From Phoenix dactylifera (taxonomy: Eukaryota > Streptophyta > Magnoliopsida > Arecales > Arecaceae), in the NCBI RefSeq assembly GCF_009389715.1, contig NC_052399.1, forward strand, positions 2,868,938-2,932,937: a stretch of 64,000 nt of DNA, written 5' to 3'. The position numbers were made by a program, and so were the translations under genes. Within the stretch, counting starts at the first letter, position 1, and every line of letters begins with the position of its first letter. This document shows positions 31,974-43,700 of this stretch, in pieces. Under the pieces are notes generated by a model that did no database searches, was not told where the DNA came from, and saw only the letters and a list, made by a program, of their open reading frames with translations.

Positions 31974-34900
31974 TCATACACACTCCATCTTAGGGCACTT
32001 TAACAATGCGACACCATCAGCATCCGATGGAGGAGTTGAATGGCCTCCACTAATTTTGGATTAAACATAATCACAAACCATGTCTTCCACAAGGGAAGGT
32101 TATTCATGCTAGAAAATCCATAACAGATGTATGCTTAGATCAGGCCTCTATGTCTCACCTTAGGTAAACTATCAAATAAGTGAAAAGAGCCTGTGGTAGA
32201 TATAAACTTAAATATGCTGTCTCCTACATACACAACACTTGTCTCTTCTTCACCCTTGTGTCCGTCGTCAGATCAAAGCAGTTAGAACTTGGAAGCACAG
32301 GAATTGTCCAATATGTATTTTCTGTTTATTTTTACTGTTCCTTCTCAACCTTCTTGTATTTCATGCATAATATTTCAGTACCTGCACCAAACATCTCTAT
32401 TCAAGCTTTGTAACTAATGCAATCAATCTGACAGCATATTGATGAACTTGGATCCAAGCTGATGCACCCATGGACTAGTGAAAAACAATCCTCCTATTTA
32501 GGAGCTTATGTAGTAACTGATGCATCCCACTATTGGGAGATGTGTACTATAAAAATTAACTCTTCTTGAGCACTGATTGAAGCATGAAGGGGAGCATAGT
32601 ATCCGAAATAGAGGCTTTCCTTTTGTTTTTTCAGGACAGCTGGATCTTGGGAATTGATGATAATCTTGAATCATAAGGGAGAAGGGCAAGGTGTCAAGCT
32701 GACCATTCAGGTTTTCTTTCCTGCACTTACTTCACATCATTCAGAGATGATGGGGAGATTCATAAACTTTGACTTCAGCCTTTGAATATAAGTGAAGTTC
32801 GGTCATTTTAATGCACACTGTACAGTTAACAAGAAGGACTGCATCTGGAACCTTTCTTCTGAGGGGCATGGTGGTAATGTGCCACCACTAGGGTTTGAAC
32901 CCTAGGCCTCTCCCAAGTACCGACCATTGGACCTAAGTCTTTTTGGTGCATCTAGAACCCTTTAAGAATGCGAGTCTCAAGATAGAAATTTAAACCATTC
33001 ATACATAAAAAATCAAAGAATCACCTACATTTGCATGTGATTGGTGCTAGTCTGAACATTTGTATGTCTTGGACTAGTGTAAATGATAAATCTTCTGAAG
33101 AGGTGAAGTATTTTGCTAATAGCAGTGGTAATACCTAATTAAAATAGGACAAAAAGGAGTGGATGTTAATTATTGAGCATATGCCTCCAGCACTGTTGAT
33201 TAGACTAGGATATATAACAAGTATGATAAAGTTCTCTTGCAGTCTAAACATACATATAATTTCCAAGCATTGATGCACCAAAACACTTCTAAAGACACTG
33301 ATTCTCGAGAGAATGGGGTATGCAATTTCTGAAACCAAAAGATAAAAGTATTGATGCTTTAAATCATTTGTCTTCCTAAACTTGACTGCAGTATAACCTG
33401 GCCATTTCTCTATGTAAAATTGAAATGACCACAAGTCTCCTATGTTTCAGTTGAGGAAGGGCTCAGGTCCGAAATAAAAGGCCATAGAGTCAGCTTATCT
33501 TTGATTTAGTACAAAAATAACCCAGTAGTAATTCAAATTACTGCAAGTCGGAGGTCTTGTCCCAGTAAATTGGGACGATTTCAGTAAACTTAAAATTGAT
33601 ATGAGCAAAAGTATGAAAAATCAAGACACTTTCCAGGCTTCAAGCCACGCATAGCTTACCATTGTCAGACCAAATATGTGGTGGTGGTTAGGTTTTGACA
33701 TAAACCCAAAATGAATTTAGAAAACTTGGAGAAGAACTGAGAGCCAAAGTACATAGGATATGGGTCTCTTGGGAGACAATTGCTTGATGTCTAGATATCT
33801 GTGACTGAAAATATCCAAAGAGGGCATCCGAAAGGGGAAAGAACTTATGGTTACTTGACGAAAGAAAAAGGATTTAGGAGAAAGGATTAAATCGAAGGTC
33901 AAAGTGATTGCATGCGCAGTGAGTAAAATAAGATCAGAGGTCAGTGGAAGTGACACCTCTGCTTTAGCCATCTCAATTATAGTGGCCTACAGTTATTATA
34001 TATTCAAAGCAAGCATGGTGAAAGCTTACCATCTCCCAAAGAGCCAGCCATGTATGTGAAGATTGCACACTTGGAAAGTAATAGATCCAGCAATTTCAAA
34101 GAAGTATATCTCAGATAACTCAAGGAACCATTATCTTCACTTATACTATTAGGTATGTGCTTATGAAAAATGCAGTTTTTAAAGCAATGTGGAGGATTTT
34201 ACCATCTACAAGGTTAGTCAACCATCATCTACCTAGAAAGCAAAGCAACTGTACAAGTTGCTGAAATTCCAGTCTGGACAAGAGAACAAGTGTACAGGCA
34301 CTAAACTCTGCTTCTTAAGAGATTATACGAAGTCAAAGCCGGTATAACTCCAGATACAATGTGTGCTGTAAAATGAACGGCAAAAACATTCATGACAGCC
34401 CTCGAACTGATGTGCTTAGAAGGTGAAGAGAACATTGGCACTTCGGCAACAGGTGGCTTCAGATTCAAGAGCTAGAGCCGCAGACTTGCAGACATTAAGT
34501 TCAAACATATGGCTTTCGTTGATAAGTTAGAATTGCAAACTATAAAGTCAAAAGCTCCAGAGTTCAGAAGATTTCACAGTTCAGAATGTCATTTGGAGAG
34601 TCAGCTCCGAGTCATGGAGTATCAAACTTGTTGCCTCCAGAACAGAGAATAGCACAAATGCAAGTTGTAATGAGAACCACAACAGCTCGCATATTTTAGG
34701 CCCACAAAATTTTGTAGCAAGTTAAACTCCAGGAAAAGAAGAATCTTTGCAGAGCTATTCCCTTCAGAGGCAGCAACCTCATGGATCTATGTCTTTCTTG
34801 TTTGTCTTATTTTACTTGCTAGGGTTTAATCCCACGCATGGTCGTAGTGAACCAACCCAACTCCCCCTGTCATCCATGTCCTTGAACCCTATAATGTCAA

Positions 34901-35460
34901 AGTCTTCATACCCAACAATCAGAATTTTATAATCTCCCCAAATTGATCTTGTTTTTCTTATGCATCATCACAGCTACACAAGATTGAGAACCTAGCCCAC
35001 ATCATATGGTTCACTATGAATATTACCTTTTATCAAAACTTCAATCAAATAAACAATGAGTTTGGCTGAGCAAACAGTTCAGTATGCAACATTATACCTG
35101 AATCAAAAGAAAAAACTCAACATTATACATGAACCAAAAGAAGAAAATTACATATTCTTTAAAGTACAGTCATCAGTATGCTTTGCAGAATTTTCAGCAA
35201 TAAATTCCCGAGTTCGCTTAACAAAGCAAGAAGGCATTCCAATATGACGAGCATTTGCAATTATATAGAAAAAACATAAGCAAAACAGCGTAGAATGCTC
35301 GAAACAGGAAATACATCGGCCGAGATGACTCACCTCGAGAAGACAAATCTAGATTCTTCGCATGAGGACCTTTTTCGAAGCTTGCTGATCCATATACCGA
35401 CGCTTTTAGAGGAATTGAATCCCTACCATCAGAGCCGTCCAATTGATGGACCTTCATCAT
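31974..35460 (-). CDS. Unrecognised multi-exon gene, partial model
   Basis: I do not recognise the product. The likely first coding exon (35334-35460) starts MMKVHQLDGSDGRDS, has 127 bases without a stop and ends with a strong donor (CTCGAG then GTGAGTC). At the 3' end, 32159-32190 (donor AAG then GTGAGAC, acceptor CCACAG) encodes the hydrophobic ALFTYLIVYL. It joins in phase to 31974-32049, which encodes SGGHSTPPSDADGVALL and ends KCPKMECV-stop. A possible exon 2 at 34030-34134 fits the phase of exon 1 and encodes LLLSKCAIFTYMAGSLGD. A possible later exon is 33254-33328, preceded by a good acceptor (TTTTGGTTTCAG). The middle exons are not resolved and the phases of the two possible ones do not yet chain. 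A small membrane protein is the best guess; a non-coding transcript with chance frames is the alternative. Confidence 0.4.
32856..32946. mobile_element. Short SINE-like insertion with imperfect target duplication
   Basis: The insert is flanked by TGCATCTGGAACCTTT (32840-32855) and TGCATCTAGAACCCTTT (32947-32963), an imperfect 16-17 bp target duplication. Inside, GGGTTTGAACCC (32891-32902) is a palindromic match to a pol III B box, and GCATGGTGGTAATG may be an A-box relative. The plus-strand right end is a short T tract (CTTTTT). Orientation is ambiguous because the B box reads on both strands. It lies within the proposed minus-strand gene. Confidence 0.6.
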
Positions 35461-36028
35461 TTCAGTGATTGAAGAGAGCAAATTAAAGTCTCTCTCAACC
35501 TACTGATCGAGCGATTACCAATAAAAGCGGGCCCGCCAAATCCTTCCGCTCGTCTGCCAATATCATCGCGCCACGTCAGATCACTCTCCATCCAGCCGCC
35601 ACATCCGCAACTGTCTGGAACTCCTCGTCCCCCCACGTGTTCCTACCGTACTTTTCCGTGCAAATTCAGTTAACAGAAAGAACCGGCGATCGTGATAAGC
35701 CGCGTGGCGGATGAGATCACACGCAGACCGTCCGATTTCTTTTGGCCAAGCACCCGGTGACTTCGCCGCGAAGAGGTGGGGTGTTCTGAAGTACGGAATC
35801 TCAAACCGCCATAATTGCCAAAATACCCCTGTGCAGCTATTAAAATCCTCCAGCTTCAAGGCCACGCTTTTCCGAGATTTCCGCACAAGTCTATGGGCAT
35901 TAGAGGGATTCTCCCTGTTCGAAATAAGAGCGGGGCCGCCTAAAGAAGCGGCGGCGAGACGAGGCAAAGAGAGGGAAGAGAAGGGGAGGAAGCAGCGGAG
36001 GAGGCGGGGCGGCGGCGGCGGATCAGCG
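35461..36028. promoter_or_regulatory. Divergent intergenic region between the minus-strand gene and MMD1-like gene
   Basis: About 570 bp separate two start codons that point away from each other. The sequence rises in GC toward the MMD1-like gene and ends in a purine-rich leader (GAGAGGGAAGAGAAGGGGAG). An upstream ATG at 35711 is in frame with the MMD1-like start, but the family homologues start near MPPAVV, so the later ATG was preferred. Confidence 0.5.
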
Positions 36029-38988
36029 ATGCCGCCGGCCGTGGTCTCTGATCCGACGGCGAAGAGGAAGGTGAGGGCCAAGATCTACGGGCTCCGGACG
36101 TTCCTGGACCCGGGGTACCCCACCGACTTCCACGGCTCGTTCCGGGACAACGTCCAGCGGTTCCTCCGGGAGTGCGCCGACGTCGAGAAGAGGGACACCG
36201 CCGGGATGCGGACGTGGTGCACCCTCCTCGTCGACGAGCGGTCCGGGGCGGTGGCGCCCCTCTTCACCGTCGAGGAGAGCGTTCGCCACTCCCGCAGCCC
36301 CTTCTGCAACTATTGCCGCTGCACCGGTGAGTCCCCGATCTCATCTCCCGAGCTTTCTTGGATAGGATGGGGTTGGGATGGCGGCGGAAGAGAGGCGGGG
36401 GAGCCTGTCCAGCGGTTTCATCGTCCGATTTGGGGGAAATTTCGTAGCCGGATTTCCGGGGACTGGGGTTTCGTCTTCCTACTATGAGATTTTTAACGGT
36501 CTCTCGATATCGATTTGGTTTCTGTTTCTTCTTTCTTCGAGGAATCTTCTGATACAGATTTGGGTTTCTCTTCTTAGGTCCATTTTACCACCACCCCCCC
36601 CCCCCCCCCCCCCCCCGGCCCCACCCGTCTCTCTCATCAGAGCTTCGAGACAACAATACTGGATAGTTCCGAAAAGGGTAGAAGAACTCTTGGCTTTCTT
36701 CTTAATTTTTTTCCCCAAATACCAATCGGCTCTCTCTCTCTCTCATTAGAGCTTCGAGACAGCAATACCGGATAGTTCCGAAAAGGGTAGAAGAACTCTT
36801 GGCTTTCTTCTTATTTCTTTCTCCCCAAAAACCAATCGGTTCAATCCTAATTTAGTTATTTGCCCCATGTTAAGGGAATTTAACAAGAGATGCGAAAATA
36901 TTTAGAAAAAGGGAAACCCACGAATGGCGAATCCGAAATACTTTGTTTTCTGCACGTAGTCTAAATGTCTAATAGCATGCGAATTGCGTTTCCAGAACTT
37001 TCTCATGCATCTTGAAATACCATGGAAGCCGCGTTTCCCAAGTGCTCCAATGGTTCGGCAATTGAATAGCCGATTACTCCGCCCCTTTGTTGTTACTTAT
37101 CCTTAAGCTCAACTTCTGTTGTTAAATTCTATGCTTGTTTTCTGATTGCTTCATCCTTGTTAACTGTTAAGCTCTGACTTCTGCTGTTAAATTCTAATTT
37201 TGCGGTCTTTAAAAGTTAATTAAGTAATTATAGTTAATTAACTATTAACTCAGGGTGGAGCCATCATTTTGTATCCAAGCGGAGATATCACGTGATAATC
37301 CCGGCTGACGACGACTGGGACAGGCCGCTGAGTCGCGACGCCTTCCATCTCCACACACACCTCCTCCACGGCCTCCTCCACTGCAACGGCTTCGGCCATC
37401 TCCTCTGCATCAACGGCCGCGAGGGCGGTTCCAAGTTCATCCCCGGCGGCGACCTCATGGACCTCTTTGATCGCCTCTGCACCGCCCTCCGCGCCCGGTA
37501 TTATTAATTAACTGATACTACTCAATCAGAGCCGTCCGTCCATCGATTTAATTGCTTCCTCTTATGGGAAACAGGGCAGTGACGGTGGACGATGTGGCGC
37601 GCAAGAGATCGATGGACCTCCGCCTCCTCCTGGGCGTGGCCCACGGCGCCCCCTGGTTCTCCCGCTGGGGCTATCGCTTCTCTATGGGGAGCTTCGGCGT
37701 CACCGAGGAGGTCTACCAGCACGCCCTCCACCTCCTCTCCACCCTCCGCCTCGACACCCTCATCGCCGATCTCGCCAAGGCCGGCGGCGACCAGGAACTC
37801 CGCCGCGTCACCAACATATACCGCAAGCTCCGCCAGCCCGACCGCGACCCGCCCATCCTCACCGTCCGCGACCTCCTCCGCTTCCTCCTCGGAATGAAGC
37901 ATCGGACCCCACCACCTCCAACTCCACCGCCGCCACCACAGCAGCAGCAGCAGGAAGGGAAGGCAACGTCAACGGCCGCGGCGACGGCGGAGAAGCGGAA
38001 GCCGTGCCGGGACTTCGCCCAGGTGGCGGTACAGATGGCCAGCCGGTGGTCGGCGAAGAGGCTCCGGACGGCCGCTCAGGTAATCGTGAATGCGCTCCGG
38101 GAGCACGGTTCAATGACCCGACAGGAGGTCCGCGACGCCGCGCGGCTCACCATCGGCGACACCGGCCTCCTGGACTTCGTCCTCAAGTCCCTCGGTGACT
38201 GCCTCGTGGACGGCCAGGTGGTGCGCCGCGTGTCCAACCCCAAGACCCGGGTGCTCGAGTTCAGCCTCGAGGAGGTCCCCCACGGCGACGATCTGGCTGC
38301 GGCTGTGGCGGAGGAGGCGAGGTCTGACGAGGTGTTGGTGTGGCCCGACCCCAAGCAGGTGGAGCGAGACTTGCAGGTGATCTACCGGAGCGTGGTTGCT
38401 GGGAGGGCGGAGGCGGCGAGGACGGTGCTGGATTGCAAGCACTGGGTGAAGGCATGGGGGCTGCGGGACGACGCGGACGACCGGCTGCGGTTCTTCGCGA
38501 TGTGGCAGCCGCGGGAGGAGGAGATGGGGGCGCTGACGCGGCCGCCGCCGCCGCCGGAGGTGGTGGTGGTGGAGGCACACGCCTCGGTGGGGGAGCTGCG
38601 GGCGGAGGCGGAGCGGGCGCTGCGGGACAGCTACTACGTGCTGGAGGGGTTCCGGGCTGCGGCGGTGGAGGGCATCCAAGGGGAGGAATGGGATCCCGTG
38701 CTGCTGGGCGGGGCGGAGTCTGGGTCGGTGGTGTGGATACGCGGCGAGGGTGCGGACATGGGGTGCAAGCTGCGGTACGAGGGCGGGGCCGACACGTGGT
38801 CAGTGGGGTGCTCGTGCGGGGCGCGGGACGACGACGGGGAGCGGATGGTGGCCTGCGACGTGTGCGACGTCTGGCACCACACCCGCTGCATTGGTATCGC
38901 CGACGGGGAGCCGGTGCCGCCGATCTTCCTCTGCGCGAGGTGCGGGAGCTCGCTTCGGATCGCCGCCGAGGGCTGGGAGAGGCCGTGA
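36029..38988 (+). CDS. MMD1: PHD-finger protein, MALE MEIOCYTE DEATH 1 family
   Basis: Three exons join in phase: 36029-36326, 37254-37497, 37575-38988 (about 651 aa; Arabidopsis MMD1 is about 700). The N-terminal region KIYGLRTFLDPGYPTDF and FCNYCRCTGWSHHFVSKRRYH are family signatures. The middle has RSMDLRLLLGVAHGAPWFSRWGY. A single C-terminal PHD finger (residues about 593-637) has the order C-x-C, C-x2-C, H-x2-C, C-x2-C (GCSCGARDDDGERMVACDVC, HHTRC, FLCARC). In Arabidopsis MMD1/DUET is a chromatin reader needed for male meiosis. Other members of the family (the At1g33420 and At2g01810 type) share the layout, so the exact orthologue is uncertain. The exons are extremely GC-rich, with proline and glutamine runs (PPPPPPPQQQQQ) at about residues 305-320. 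Long antisense open frames here are shadows of the GC bias. Confidence 0.85.
36595..36616 (+). repeat. Poly(C) tract, 22 bases, in MMD1-like intron 1
   Basis: An uninterrupted run of 22 C follows TTTACCACCA and is followed by GGCCCC. On the opposite strand this is a G22 run, able in principle to form a G-quadruplex. Length may be inexact because such homopolymers are hard to sequence. Confidence 0.9.
36631..36838. repeat. 109-bp tandem duplication in MMD1-like intron 1
   Basis: Two copies start at CTCTCATCAGAGCTTCGAG (36631) and CTCTCATTAGAGCTTCGAG (36740) and run to ACCAATCGG in both (about 36721-36729 and 36830-36838). They differ at a few positions and small T-tract indels. The unit abuts the poly(C) tract. 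Confidence 0.9.
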
Positions 38989-40179
38989 TGAGATGGCATT
39001 CGGGCGGGGGGCATTTGTCAGCCCCTGCGGTGCGTTGACGTTTTCTTTTTTAGTTTTTTGGCTGAGAACACTGCAGATTCTTTTCATTTCATTGTAATAA
39101 TTTCCCCTAGTACTTCTGATTCTGTCCATTTGCCTCTAATGATTCTAATAATCTGGCGCAATAAGAATGATGATGTACGTTGCTTCCAATTTATAGAGAC
39201 CTCACATCGTGTTGTGGACGGTTGAATTTTGGTTGCTGTTTTAAAATGTTTCACATTGAACTCTACTGTCTTCGCGAGGCTGGATGCCCGAGGTTACCCA
39301 GCTTGCACAGTTTCCAGCATGATTCAATAATCTGATTCTGGATTTTTGTCATGGCAGTCAAAATATAAAGAGCGGAGGAATAATCCTCAGTAGTTTGAAG
39401 TCACAAGCCTGGTTGGCTCGAGTGAATTCTCCATCCATGTGTTGCTCTCTAATTACAACTCCGGAGTTGCATGGTGTAACTCAAGCTAGCATGATAACTA
39501 GCAAGTCTGTGATTGCCTTTAAAGACAGCTGGAACTGGAGCGGGATAAGGACTTGAAGTGGCACCAGTTTTGCGGGAAAAAAAAAAAGGTTGCTAGGTAC
39601 AGGAATTGAGAATGATGTTTCTCCAACTCTTGGACCATGTAATCTATCATGTAATTTTAATCATTTTCTCTTTATAAAAAATGGTCAGCTTGGAGAGTTC
39701 ATGGGATCCTTCTTATGATCGATATGCCTTGGCACCTCGAGCAAATAGGTTATTTGTTAGTAGAACCTGTTCATAGTTAGTAGGAGAATTTGATGGAAAA
39801 CAGCATGAACATGCATATGTTTTGCAAGTATTGACTTATCATCTCATGTATGGCCTCCACAACTTACATAGAATTATAACTAACGAAAACAATCTTCTGG
39901 AGCAGTGATGGGAGATTGTGGTAGCCTTCCTATGGCCCTTGAGTAATTTTGCTCGTTTAGCATGAAGCAACTGACAGAATTTGTCATGTATCTTTTAGCA
40001 TCATGATGGATAAATTCTTTTTTAGCAAGACCAAATAGAGAATTTGTCCTGTATCATTCCAGTTTGATCCCGAATAAAGCTATAATACGCTGATTTAGAT
40101 GTATCTCTCCATTTGGCATTGTTGTAGATAGTATAACTTTTATCTGTATAGCTTTGAATGGTAAAACTTTCATTAGTAT
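38989..40179. other. Spacer after the MMD1-like gene
   Basis: The 3' UTR of the MMD1-like gene probably ends near TTTCATTGTAATAATTTCC (about 39087-39105). The rest, to 40179, is AT-rich, with no open frame, RNA gene or element boundary that I could support. Confidence 0.5.
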
Positions 40180-40545
40180 AGCTTTTATATTGTACTATAT
40201 TGTATTATACCATACCATGCTATACCATGCTATCCTATATATTGCTATATTATTCTTGCTATGCTATACTGTACTGTACCATGCTGAACTATGCTATCTT
40301 ATACTATGCTATCCTATACTATATTATCCTATACTATGTTATTCTATCCTATATTATACTATATTATATTATACCATGCTATACTATGTTATGCTATACT
40401 ATACTGTACTATGTTATACTATCCTTTGCCATACTATCCTATACTATACCATATCATACAGGATTCCCATACTATGTTATACTACAATATGGCATTATAC
40501 CATACAATACTATATTATATTTCAGCACTGTATTGCACTATGTAA
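40180..40545 (+). repeat. Degenerate pentanucleotide (CTATA/CCATG) repeat array
   Basis: The array is made of five-base words such as CTATA, CCATG, CTATC, TTATA and CTGTA. The fivefold period carries no stop in any forward frame, so three overlapping Tyr/Leu/Ile-rich open frames arise and none is a gene. The array sits about 160 bp upstream of the VPS39 start codon and may be close to or in its promoter. Confidence 0.9.
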
Positions 40546-40707
40546 CCCGAGCATGTAAATCGGTGCAGTTCGTTCTAATCTAGTTGGATTATCATGAAAC
40601 AACCCACTCGAATCGGTGGGCACAGTCGCATAATCCTTTTACCTTTCTTGCTTTCCGTTTTCCTTTGCCGGACAAAGGCCTCGTAGAGAGAGAATGCGAA
40701 GGCAATA

Positions 40708-43700
40708 ATGGTGCACAGCGCCTACGACTCGGTTGAGCTTCTCAAGGGCTGCCCCGCGAGGATCGAGGCCGTCGCCTCCTACGGCTCCAAGCTCCTCCTC
40801 GGATGCTCCGACGGCTCCCTCCGGATCTATGCCCCCTCCTCCGCTCCTGCCGTCGGCGATGACGGACCCCTTTCCCCTGACCCCGAGATCCGGCGAGAGC
40901 CCTACATCCTGGAGCGGACGGTCACAGGGTTCTGGAAGCGCACCCCGGTCGCCATGGAGGCTTCCCGGTCCCGAGATCTCCTGCTCTCCCTCTCCGAGTG
41001 GATCGCCCTCCACCGCCTTCCCAATCTCGAGACGGTCGTCGCGATCGGAAAGACGAAGGGTGCCAACGTCTTCAGCTGGGATGACCGAAGGGGGTTCCTC
41101 TGCGTTGGGAGGCAGAAGAGGGTCGGAATTTACCGCCTTGATGGTATCATGCTCACCACGCGCCCACTTTCCCCTCTCTGATAAAACATTGAATTCGTTG
41201 TCGAGCTAATTTGCTGCCGTGAATTGTTCTTGAAAATAAAGAAGTAGCCAACTTTTTGATTTTCTTTTGTTAATGTCGACACCCGGAGGTAGACACTGAC
41301 CAAATTTATGATCTTATTAGTAGATTTATGTTATTTTTCTTTAGGGCTTGGTTGAGGAATGATTTTAGTTGCATCATATGTTGTGTAACTTTTATGCCGA
41401 GAACAGCAATCAGTTCAATGCTGTAAAGCATTTTATCTTCTATACGTATCAAATTCTCAAGTATAGAACTTGTCTAGTTTAACTTTGACACACAATCTTA
41501 CAATGTTGATATGCTTGCTTTATATATTAATTATCAAAAATTAACTTTGCTTGCTTTAATTGGAATCTCATGCCAGCGAGCAGAGTCCTTAACCTTAATT
41601 ATCACTTATTTTGCTAAAATGAAGCAGAGAAAATACTGACATCTTAAAAAATGTATTCATCAGACACTAAGAAAGAGATCATTTTAATGCATTTGACTTT
41701 TACATAGTAATCATTATTTGCAATGAGATTCTTTACATTTGTCTGAATTCTCTCTGAACTCTTGTATTTTTGATCCATCTGTTTGCAACAAATATTCAAA
41801 TCTAGTTTGGTTGTTGGTTAGGTGGTCGAGAGTTTGTGGAAGTGAAGGAGTTTGGTGTTCCTGATGTGGTAAAGTCTATGGCTTGGTGTGGGGAAAACAT
41901 ATGTTTGGGGATTAAAAGGGAATACATGATAATGAACAGTACAACCGGTGCACTCTCAGAGGTTTTCCCTTCTGGGAGGATTGCTCCTCCATTGGTTGTC
42001 CCTCTTCCCTCAGGGGAGCTTCTTCTAGGAAAGGTACTTTCTTGCATTTTGATACATTAAGATTCTTTAACTTTCTTTCTTTTACGGTCGTGATTTTGTT
42101 TTTGTTGTGTGCTGGTTCAATGGGGGCTCCTTGGATCAAGAGATGATGATCTGTTATTATTTTTTTAACAATGCTATTTACTTATGATAGTCAATATGTA
42201 GAAACTTTTGCGAGCAATCAGTAAATGTTGGTCATAAAGAATAAACAAGTCTCATCTTGTTAATACATCCCTAACAGAGTTCTAATGAAGGAAATGTACT
42301 AGTCACTATATTTTAAATTCTTTTCAATTCTATGGCCTATTCTATGATCACAGTGCTAGTACTGGAAATTAGTGGTAGAGAACTAGATAATTGTTACAAT
42401 GTTGGATCAAATCAAACAAAAATCATGATAATATATGTATGTATATACTTCTGGAAAATCTGAAAGCCTCGCGAATCTCACATTTTTAACTGAAATGCTT
42501 AATTGCTGTTTTTAATCAATTTACCTGTTTGGCTTGTTTATCTGTTTCTCTAAGATAAATACATTTCCCATATTAAACTAATCCTTCTTTCTCTCTAATG
42601 TTTTTAGATGTCCAAAGGAAATTTTGAGGGTTACCTTCTGATTGCCTGAGCTTAAACTGCCTAACCCATCAGGCAGGTTTCTTTCCTGGCCATGTAGCAT
42701 TCCAGATTTCATTGTGGGGTCTATCACTTGCTTTTCTTCCTAGATCAGGGATTTTGAAATGATGACATGGGGTTGGGAGCCAATAGAAGAAAGTTCTCGG
42801 ACCTTCTTGGATCATATTTCAATTCACTAAGATGACTTCAGATAGATGGGATAAGTTTTGCAGGTTAAGAGTTAGATTAAGTTAGCTTGTTGATGCATTT
42901 ATCATGATCAGGCCTATCATAAAAAGGTAGCATTTTATTTCAAAATGCTTCCTTGTTTCCTTCTGATGTAACATTCACTAGCCAATGTTTCATTTGATGT
43001 TCTTTAAAAATCCCTTTATTGCATCGGCCACTATTCTTATCACTTTATCTTTAGCTTATGATTCTTTTTTTTTAAATGTCATGCACTTTTATCTATCTCT
43101 AGGATAATATTGGAGTTTTTGTTGACCAAAATGGGAAGCTTCTACAAGATGGCAGGATATGTTGGTCTGAGGCCCCTGCATCTGTTGCAATCCACAAGCC
43201 ATATGCAGTAGGCCGCCAACCAAGGCATGTTGAGGTAACCTCAATCACTTCTTCAGTAATTGATATTGATACTTTTCATTACAAAGCTTAATGAATCTTT
43301 TTCCTGATATAAATTGCCCAATGCGGCAAATTTCTGCAGATACGGTCCCTGAGAGCTCCATATCCATTGGTTCAGACTGTTGTTCTCCGCGATGTTCATC
43401 TCCTTCTCCAAAGCAACAATTGTGTGATTGCTGCATTAAGCAATTCTGTTTATGGCCTGTTGCCTGTCCCTCTCGGTGCACAGGTATATCCTGTTGATAA
43501 CTTTTGTATAATTTCTGCACTTGTTACCTTAGAGCTGTTAGCAACCAAATTGTTGTTGTCCTCAAATTAGGAAATCGTTTTAATAGCTCATCTATGTTTA
43601 TTTTATCGTTTTCACCTGCATCACGTAAATATAGTTGGAGATTGTGCGTGCATATCTCAAATCAAATGTCTTTCAAGGTTAACCAACTATCTCACACGCA

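Noticed and set aside
37522..39129. Long antisense and alternate-frame open frames over the MMD1-like gene
   Set aside because: They arise from very high GC at third positions. Only the frame with the PHD finger and correct splice phases matches a family.
40154..40583. Three overlapping Tyr-rich open frames of up to 134 codons
   Set aside because: They are all produced by a pentanucleotide repeat that contains no stop in any forward frame. There is no start context, domain or splice pattern.
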